Part shown: positions 56,935-64,000 of the stretch, in pieces | Numbering within the stretch: position 1 is the stretch's first letter | Layout: every line of letters begins with the position of its first letter | Source: Megaustenia siamemsis | Lineage: Eukaryota; Mollusca; Gastropoda; Stylommatophora; Ariophantidae | Length of the DNA: 64,000 nucleotides | NCBI GenBank assembly: GCA_032433765.1 | Contig: JAVIAB010000124.1 | Location: forward strand, 93,957,345 to 94,021,344 | Reading direction: 5' to 3' | The notes under the pieces: model-generated | Database searches by the model: none | What the model saw: the letters and a program-made list of their open reading frames with translations, nothing else | Told to the model about the DNA's origin: nothing | Translations under genes and position numbers: made by a program

Positions 56935-56936
56935 GT

Positions 56937-57019
<83 letters not shown>
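56935..57019. repeat. (TG)n microsatellite
   Basis: About 40 TG units with a few substitutions at the right end. The frames read CVCVCV or VCVCVC and are artefacts. Confidence 0.97.
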
Positions 57020-57024
<5 letters not shown>

Positions 57025-57312
57025 TGTTTGTGTGCTTCGAACTTCCTCTATTGCACAGGCTTATTTATGCAGCGTTTACTAATCCCTTTAACTGTTCATT
57101 ATATTGTCAATATTATTTTGCACAGTCACGGTCCACTTCTCTCTTGTGTTCATCATTCTAACAGATAATAAAAGCTCGAAAATTAACCCAATCATTGGGC
57201 AATCCTGTCGATTTCTGGACCTTTGCATTGGCATATCGATAAGTATAATTCTAAGTGTTTTTAAAATCTCACTGACCGCCCTCTAGTATTATACGAGATC
57301 CAGTTTCATATA

Positions 57313-58310
57313 GAGCCAGTGGTGGGCTGTACTAAACACTCCAAAGTATGGTGACAGCCTACAATGAAGGAACACAACACAATAATGACGTTTCGGCCTG
57401 TGACCTTCTTCAGAATACAAGGACAACGACAACAAACGGTGAAGCACTATTATCTATAACTACATGTTAGTTGATCAAGTGGAAAGTAGGATGTTGAAAT
57501 AAGAAAGGAGAGGGAAGAGAGAAATGAATACTACATGAGGAGAGGTAGGATGGGCGTCAAGATATATAAAATAGAAAAAGAGAAAAATAAAGAAAAAGAG
57601 AAAAATAAAAAAAAATAAAAAGAGAAAAATATGGATCATAAAATGCACTTGGTGCTGGAACATATCAGAATGACTTGGAGTTTTTTTTGGAGTTTAAAGG
57701 ATGTGCCTAGAAAGTATCACGTGACTGAAACACGCAAGTTTAGAAGGACAAGAGGACCTTTGTGGCGGGAAAACAACTCAGATGATTGGAAGAAAGAGAG
57801 GCGCAGCTGCCAAACTACTATTAAAAAAAGATGGTTTAGGAAAACTAGAGGCCCAAAACCAAAGGCCTGGAGGGGCCAAACTGCTAGCCCATAAATCACT
57901 CGGACAATACAAGTGAGAGATCCCGCGAGAGGTTAAAAGAAAGAGTGAATGAAGAGACAAAGTAGTGAACTGGGAGATGGGTGAGAGAGATAGACTCTAC
58001 AGAATGGATGGCCTGGGACTGGAAGAGTTGAGAGGTAGGTCAACGAAGGGAGGAAGAGGGGGAAAGTGAATACCATAGGAAGAGATAAGAAGAGGAAGAA
58101 TAAGAAAGCCGATATAAGTCAAATAGGTAGGAAGAAGGGAGGTGTGTGATAGAGAGGTGGTCCGGAGGAAGTTAGTCAATCGAGAGATAGGGAGGTATTA
58201 GAGGAGGAGGTATGGAGAGAAGGGATAAGAAGCAGGTGTGTGAAAAGTGGATAGGAGGAGAGGCGGTAGGTCAGAAGTGAATAGAAAGAGAGGGACTCTG
58301 TAAGAAGTGG
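57313..58310 (-). mobile_element. Penelope-like element, inverted copy of 3' region
   Basis: Read on the minus strand this is close to 59187-60226 on the plus strand: CCACTTCTTxCAGAxxCCCTC at the start, TCCTCCTATCCACTTTTCACA, ATTTTATATATCTTGACGCCC, CCGTTTGTTGTCGTTGTCC, AGGCCGAAACGTCATTATT and the end CCCACCACTGGCTC. It abuts the GIY-YIG part of the plus-strand copy at about 58310. No coding capacity. Confidence 0.9.
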
Positions 58311-60226
58311 AGTATTGCAACCGCAGAGTATGCAATACTTGTGACCACGTTCTCCAGACCGATACTGTCCTCTTCCCCAATGGTCCTTTCGAGATCAGAG
58401 AGGGATTCACTTGCACATCGCGGAACATCATTTATGCCATCATTTGTAAGCGCTGCAAGTTGACCTATATCGGCCAATCTGGTCGACGATCGAGGATAGG
58501 TACCGTGAACACTTGAATGACATCACCCGAGAAGCGGACACTCCTGTTGCAGCCCATTTTAACTCGAGAGGCCAAAGAGGTAAGACTGATATCTTGGTAA
58601 CTGGCCTAGTATCATGCTACTCTGATCACCACAGTCGGCTCACTTTGGAACACTGTCTGATCGCTCGTTGGGGTTGCCTCAGCCCTCGTGGCATCAATGT
58701 ACCCCTGTCCCTTTGGGGACCCTCCTTCCTGCGACTCCATGCTCCCACCTATGGACTTCTCTTCTTATTTCACTTCTTGGGTCTTCTACTCCTCGTCCAT
58801 CCCTGCTTTCCATATCCTCTTTGAGTAACCCCTATCTTGTCTTCTTCATCATAACCCCCCCCCCCCTTTTTATCTTCTGACTATCTACATGTCCTTCACC
58901 TCCGTATCACTATATCACCTCTCCACCTGGACTGTACCATCTCTCTGCCCACTTCTATTGTTCCTCGTCCTTCCCACCACCTCTCTGCTGATCTACTCCT
59001 AGCTCACCTCTCTCCTCTATATTCACTTGTAGTCACTACTCCTCTATACCTACTATTCCAGTATCCCCCTTATCTTGATGTCCACTTTCATCCCTCTCCT
59101 AGGACCCTCATCATCCCCCTTTGTCCTATCATTTCCCAACTTCGTTACCTCCTATGGTAATAACTCTTGCGCACCATTCCCCTATTACTCCACTTCTTCC
59201 AGACACCCTCTATTTATATTCACTTCTGACCATACCGCCTCTCCTCCTATCCACTTTTCACATACGTGCTTCTTATCCCTCCTCTCTATACCTCCTCCTC
59301 TAATACTTCCCTACCTCTCGATTGACTAATTTCCTCTGGACCACCTCTCTATCACTCTACCGCCCTTCTTCCTACCTACTTGACTTATACCGGCTTTCTT
59401 ATTCTTCCTCTCCTTATCTCTTCCTCTGGTATTCACTTCGCCCCCCCCCCCCCCCTCTTCCTCCCTTCGTTGACCTACCTCTCAACTCTTCCAGTTCCAG
59501 GCCATTCATTCTGTAGAGTCTATCTCTCTCACCCATCTCCCAGTTCATTACTTTGTCCTTTCATTCACTCTTTCTTTTAACCTCTCGCGGGATCTCTCAC
59601 TTGTATTGTCCGAGTGATTTATGAGCTAGCAGTTTGGCCCCTCCAAGCCTTTGGTTTTGGGCCTCTAGTTTTCCTTACACCATTGACCATCGTTTTCATA
59701 GTAGTTTGGCAGCTTCGCCTATCTTTCTTCTCCCACCCCTCTTCCCTCCCCCCGCCCCCTTTGATTTGTTTTCCCGTCACACAGGTCCTCTTGTCCTTCT
59801 AAACTTGCGTGTTTCAGTCACGTGATACTTTCTAGACACATCCTTAAAACTCCAAGTCATTCTGATGTGTTCCAGCACGGAGGGCAGACTTGCTGTTTTA
59901 AGCTAAGTGCATTTTATGATACCCATTTTTCTCTTTTTTTTTAAACATATTTTTCTCTTTTTCTATTTTATATATCTTGACGCCCATCCTACCTCTCCTC
60001 ATGTAGTATTCATTTCTCTCTTCCCTCTCCTTTCTTATTTCAACATCCTACTTTCCACTTGATCAACTAACATGTAGTTATAGATAATAGTGCTTCACCG
60101 TTTGTTGTCGTTGTCCTTGTATTCTGAAGAAGGCCACAGGCCGAAACGTCATTATTGTGTTGTGTTCCTTCCTTGTAAGGCTGTCACCATACTTTGGAGT
60201 GTTTAGTACAGCCCACCACTGGCTCC
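58311..60226 (+). mobile_element. Penelope-like element, C-terminal part and 3' region
   Basis: It starts within the coding region just ahead of the GIY-YIG domain, then has a C/T-rich 3' region of about 1.5 kb (poly-C at 58853-58866 and 59437-59455) and ends at CCCACCACTGGCTC. The RT domain is missing, so it is 5'-truncated. The last kilobase is repeated as the inverted arm at 57313-58310. Confidence 0.9.
58313..58760 (+). pseudogene. Penelope-like GIY-YIG endonuclease remnant
   Basis: It encodes RVCNTCDHVLQTDTVLFP (a Cys motif), FTCTSRNIIYAIICKRCKLT and YIGQSGRRSR, matching the IYxIxCxxC and YIGQTxxxLRxR motifs of PLE GIY-YIG domains. One base is missing near 58495-58500; the next frame continues YREHLNDITREADTPVAAHF, then LTLEHCLIARWGCLSPRGIN. 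The frameshift and absence of RT make it nonfunctional. Confidence 0.9.
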
Positions 60227-61518
60227 TCGCTACCATCTTTACCGCAGCATTGCAATTATTTGCCTGTCCCCCTGTTTCATGTATTTGATCATGATTTCAC
60301 ACTAGCACAAGGACACTTGTAAAATCGCCAGCACACTCATTACCTCTTACACCTGCGTGATCTGTAACGAAAATAAAGCAGACCTTTGTTAGACTAGACT
60401 TCTACATAGACCCTAACCACTGTGATAAAGTACATCCATATGCGATCTTTCTGAGCATACTCATTGATTCATTCAGGAAACACCATGCGCTTGCGTTTCA
60501 AGCCATAGCAATGGTTTAGTAACAGCCATCATTTCTAAGGTTAAGCTGCGTGTTGTCAGTGCAAACGATCTGTCTTCATTCACAGTTCTACCTCCAACAC
60601 GAGCCGCGAAAGCACATCAGTTTCTTAAGTGCCGAAAGTTCAGTGTGTATCAGTGACCTACAACTGTGGGCAGAGCATTGATCTAGACTTTAAAGTGGAT
60701 TCTTCTATTGTACCCTAACAGTCCAACTTTGTACCCTAACAGTCCAACTTTGTACCCTAACAGTCCAACTTTGTACCCTAACAGTCCAACTTTGATTACA
60801 GCTCAATTAAAAGAGAGAATGTGAGACAATTAGTATTTATTTTCAACCTTTTGAAGCGTGAACATTTAGATTACACAGACAATAGTCTTTGAGGTTCTCC
60901 CGTCTTGTCAATTTTGTTAACTTCTGCGCTCCACTTGACATTCATATCAATGGTTTTTCATTCTATGTTTCTAATAACCCTGGTAGAGCACATTCTTTCT
61001 TTTTTTTATTTCGCTTTGTTGTGTTTGAACGCACCTACAACATAACCATACGTGTTTTCATACTCTCTTTTAAAATCACAGACAGAAGAGCTAAAGCTGC
61101 ATTCAGATAACAGAGATTAATTCATTAAAGAAAATCAGTTTATTCTCTACGACATATAATCTAATTATTCTGTATATAATTCGTTCTATGTCAAGAAGTT
61201 TACTTCTATTTCATAATAGCCACAAAGTTATATATAATTCCTTATTAACCAGTATCACAAATGTTTAATCAAGCATTTTCGCTAAAAATGTTCATTTTAA
61301 TCAAATCAGACAGGCAACAGGTTACAACTGTGTGTCGATGTATTAATTGTTTCATCATTTCTGTTTCTGTAGTTGGCACACTACCACCAATATACTATTT
61401 GATGCGTATCGGCAAAATACAGTACCCCACCTCCTTTCATCTATACAGCATATTCCACTGCAAGTTACTGAAGAACACAATGCACAATCAATGTAATGTT
61501 CCTCTAAGAGAGCTAGTC
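60227..61518. other. Noncoding flank of unit 5, with a small repeat
   Basis: No gene seen. The 21-bp repeat at 60710-60795 is described separately. Confidence 0.4.
60710..60795 (+). repeat. 21-bp tandem repeat, 4 copies
   Basis: Unit GTACCCTAACAGTCCAACTTT; nearly perfect. Confidence 0.95.
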
Positions 61519-61584
61519 CTATATATGTTTCCTCAGTCTCCAAAGCTGTTGGAAGACCATTCTATATTTACTACTCATGTGGTA
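61519..61584 (-). pseudogene. Receptor unit 5, exon 3, C-terminal piece
   Basis: It encodes YHMSSKYRMVFQQLWRLRKH and I then TAG, the end of TM7 and the short tail of the family, separated by a SINE from the rest of exon 3 at 61916-62445. Length matches units 1, 2 and 4. Confidence 0.9.
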
Positions 61585-61589
61585 AAAAA

Positions 61590-61915
61590 AAAAAGTAAAG
61601 TACCCCCCGTCACGCCAAGTGGCGTATAGGGAAATATGGTGTTAGTGACCCTATATTTTACAGACCTTCAGCACATGATTTTTGGGGTAATGTGGTCGGT
61701 ATTACGCCCGTGCTGCTTTTACTTTCCCAGAAAAAATCCGGTACCCATTTAAGGCTGGGTGAACCCGGAGCCGTCGGTTGGGATCGAACCCTACCCCTTG
61801 TCCGTAGTAGTCCAGTTCACTAACCACTGAGCTATCGCGGCTCCTACTAATTTTTAGGGAATTAGTAAAACCCAGGTGTCCTCGCCAGGATTACGAACCC
61901 CGGCTGTTGCCGTGG
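61590..61915 (-). mobile_element. Composite SINE (tRNA-like unit plus SINE A) inside a receptor exon
   Basis: On the minus strand it begins within the tRNA-like unit (CCACGGCAACAGCCGG, B box disrupted by an added base), then CACCTGGGTTTTACTAATTC, and a full SINE A to GACGGGGGGTACTTTAC and a T run. Nearly identical to 35417-35783 but 5'-truncated. It is in the same orientation as the receptor gene. Insertion lies between LNIFF and YHMSSKYR of TM7. Confidence 0.93.
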
Positions 61916-62445
61916 AAGAAAATATTCAAAGTTGAATTGAGTGATTCCAGGACCATGCCGATTCCACCAATAACTATAAGATATGGTCTGAATTTTCCAT
62001 GGACAGAAAACTCTGGAATCATTAACACAACGATGAACAAAATTCTCACTGGAATAAAACAAATTATGAATAATGTAGAGATCATGACAACCATTTTGGA
62101 GACCTTCTGGTTTCTATTTGAGATGGTATCTGCTTGTGACCCTGTTGTGGATGTTTCGCGCCATTTCGTATTGCTTTTTAATTTAATCACGAGTATTACA
62201 GTACATGTAATGACCACCACAAACGAGCTATACGGTATGAAAATATATATGATTGCAGAAGATATTTTATCAACGGTCTCTCGGTTTTCAATGCGGACAA
62301 GGCCGAGTAGACTTTTATTTCTCTCAGGGATCCATTTCATGTCGAGTTTGTCTACGAAGTACACTGGAGTGATACTAGATAAGAGAACAATGAAGAGGCA
62401 GATAATGGCTACAGACATCCTTTTGGAGGTGATGATGCTTTTTAC
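61916..62445 (-). pseudogene. Chemosensory-type GPCR unit 5, exon 3 interrupted in TM7
   Basis: From the acceptor ATCCTCAG (62446) the frame encodes VKSIITSKRMSVAIICLFIV (TM4), DMKWIPERNKSLLGLVR (ECL2, no Cys), YIFIPYSSFVVVITC (TM5), TRWR-like ICL3, ISTLFIICFIPVRILF (TM6) and VLESLNSTLNIFF (TM7), all intact. The SINE then adds HGNSRGS and a stop. A truncated protein would lose the end of TM7 and the tail. The gene was intact shortly before insertion because the rest of exon 3 is undamaged. Confidence 0.93.
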
Positions 62446-62446
62446 C

Positions 62447-62774
62447 TGAGGATAATGATAAACATAATTATCGATACCTGGTGTAATTAGCAGGATATAA
62501 TTCCTTTTTTTCAATTTGAGTAATTAATTCGTGATACATGTATAGACTAATTTTAATTGTTTTCAAGTAAACAAATATATTAGCTGTCTCACTAAAGTGT
62601 TCATTTTATAGTAACAAAGGTGAAATGTGTAGCCGCTATATGTTTGCTGTTTCTGTTTGTTATGTCAACAGATGCTTTATTTCTGTTCAATAATGTAATT
62701 GTCTTAGTGTTCATCAGGCGAGTGATTCATGATCTCTTTGCTGACCAAAAGGCAACGGTTTCAGTTCCCATGCA
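62447..62774. other. Intron 2 of unit 5, nothing recognised
   Basis: Noncoding; the donor side of the intron is at 63800. Confidence 0.4.
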
Positions 62775-62993
62775 ACCTTAGAGTATGTAATACTTGTGAC
62801 CACGTTCTCCAGACTGATACTGTTCTCTTTCCAAATGATCTTTTTGAGATCAGAGAGAGTTTCACTTGCACATCGCGCAACATCATTTATGCCACCGAAA
62901 CGTCAGTATTATGTTGTGTTCCTTCCTTGTAAAGCTGTCACCATACCTTGAAGTGCTTATCACACCCCACTACTGGCTCCCATTTGAAATATT
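62775..62993 (+). mobile_element. Penelope-like element, internally deleted copy
   Basis: 62775-62895 encodes RVCNTCDHVLQTDTVLFPND, FEIRESFTCTSRNIIYA as at 58313, then jumps directly to the 3' end (CGAAACGTCAGTATTATG, TTGTGTTCCTTCCTTG, CACCCCACTACTGGCTCC). About 1.7 kb present in the longer copy is missing. Confidence 0.88.
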
Positions 62994-63800
62994 TTTTTCC
63001 CTTCTTCGGAAAGTCACCCCAACGATGTTTATAAAATCGCGAAAAATTGGTGTCGTTAATTTCTGTGGAGAAGCTGAGCGGTCTTGCTTAATACTGACCA
63101 CATCACCGATTGTGCCGCAGGTCAATGACAAAATAACCAGCTTTGACTGCCTGTTCTATGGTCTGTTACATCTCACACCATGCAACAATATAACTTAATA
63201 GATGATGTTGATCTTAAGTTCGTTTTCATTCCCTGAAATCAGACGCATCCGTCAAATGTATCGATCCCAGGCCGCGCATCGGAGTTTGTTCATATTGGTT
63301 AGAGTTATCCTTTGATTGTTTTCAGTATTTCAAGAAAAACGTTTGTAGCTCCCATGCGTCTGTCCGAAGTGCAGTGATGTTAGTCTCAATGTAACAATAT
63401 TGTGAAATATAGCAGCTAATTCAGTCTCCATCAAACGACTAATGACATTGAGTGAATGTTTAATTTTCCTAATTTTATGTGATTGACATAAACATTGCTA
63501 ATCGACGTGAAAAGTAATTTAGAAATAAGCATAGAAAACAGTCGTATCTATGTCACATTTAAAGAAAAAGACTAAAGAATGTAAAAATTAGTAATTGTCA
63601 CTGTTGAACCAGGAGTACGAAACATACAACAACAAAAGAACAGTAATAAGTGGCATTAATGGGAACTTATACTATTTTCAAAAATGGCTAATTATTTCGG
63701 AATGCCGTGTATTTTCACTTCTATTCTATGAATTATATTAGACTTCAGAATTCAAGCAGAAAAAAACGGTTTCAGTTACATACAAACATGAAAGTCTAAC
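62994..63800. other. Intron 2 of unit 5, nothing recognised
   Basis: AT-rich noncoding sequence. Confidence 0.4.
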
Positions 63801-64000
63801 CTGTAGAGGAGCTGTTATACATAAACATCTCTCTAGTGTGATGACCGCTGTGATCCAGCTTGTTACGTTACAGAAAGTGGTATGAGTCATCCCGGTAGTA
63901 AAATGCTGCAACTCCAAAGAAATAAAGGGCAAATCTGAGGCCATGAACGATGGGTTCATGCATATGTTTGTCCACACCAAGGTTATGAGACAGCCGAGGT
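63801..64000 (-). CDS. Chemosensory-type GPCR unit 5, exon 2 (partial, runs off window)
   Basis: The donor CTACAG/GTTAGA is at 63800. Up to the window end it encodes most of TM2 (TLVWTNICMN, with the LAVADL start just outside), ECL1 ASDLPFISLELQHFTTGMT, HTTFCNVTSW and TM3 to ITLERCLCITAPLQ. No break is visible. About 15 nt of the exon and all of exon 1 lie beyond 64000. The gene as a whole is interrupted in exon 3. Confidence 0.9.

Noticed and set aside
56817..57168. Cys/Val-rich ORFs of 81-114 codons
   Set aside because: They are translations of a (TG)n run with random flanks.
58513..59580. Several Pro/Leu/Ser-rich ORFs
   Set aside because: They are translations of the C/T-rich 3' region of the Penelope-like element.
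60710..60795. Telomere-like CCCTAA repeat
   Set aside because: The period is 21 bp with CCCTAA once per unit; it is a small minisatellite.
61261..61629. 122-codon plus-strand ORF
   Set aside because: Its end overlaps the minus-strand C-terminus of receptor unit 5 and the SINE tail; no features of its own.

Overview
This window looks like genomic DNA of a gastropod mollusc, probably a heterobranch sea slug or snail. The evidence is a tandem family of intron-containing class A GPCRs of the molluscan chemosensory-receptor type, AT-rich noncoding DNA, and a very high load of non-LTR and Penelope-like retroelement relics, tRNA-derived SINEs and minisatellites. Nothing bacterial or viral was seen. 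The species assignment is inference.

The real genes are five paralogous receptor units, all on the minus strand and all cut the same way. Exon 1 holds the N-terminus, TM1 and the start of TM2. Exon 2 holds TM2-TM3 and ends after an ERC motif that replaces DRY. Exon 3 holds TM4-TM7 and a short tail. Intron 1 is phase 1 (split Gly codon) and intron 2 is phase 0. Unit 1 (exons 11224-11449, 7674-7888, 3288-3890; 347 aa), unit 2 (32281-32482, 28392-28606, 25526-26131; about 340 aa) and unit 4 (47411-47660, 45039-45253, 42190-42789; 354 aa) read open with plausible splice sites. Unit 3 (exon remnants at 40832-41022, 37440-37637 and 36109-36892) is a pseudogene with stops, frameshifts and two transposon hits. 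Unit 5 (exon 2 from 63801 past the window end, exon 3 at 61519-62445) is split by a composite SINE inside TM7.

Between exons and genes the sequence is mostly mobile or repetitive. At least five lineages of non-LTR reverse-transcriptase fragments recur, called here R1 to R5. R1 (RTE-like, APE endonuclease plus YADD reverse transcriptase) has a nearly full-length copy at 52435-55512, inserted head-to-head into the endonuclease region of an older R1 copy (51935-52434 and 55513-55812). A Penelope-like element with a GIY-YIG domain lies at 57313-60226 with its 3' region present twice as roughly 1 kb inverted arms. Four tRNA-headed SINE families (A to D) are present; A also occurs as a composite with a second tRNA-like unit in front.

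A 4 kb block at 20245-24292 is almost pure tandem repeat: a roughly 135 bp triplet, a 34-mer array, then three related 39/38/39-mer families that are open in several frames on both strands but look noncoding. Other minisatellites lie at 39709-40262 (55 bp x10, grown from a SINE 3' end), 42985-43372 (63 bp), 46693-46862 (42 bp, inside a retroelement) and 48798-49335 (30 bp). Long stretches with no recognisable gene are listed as such.
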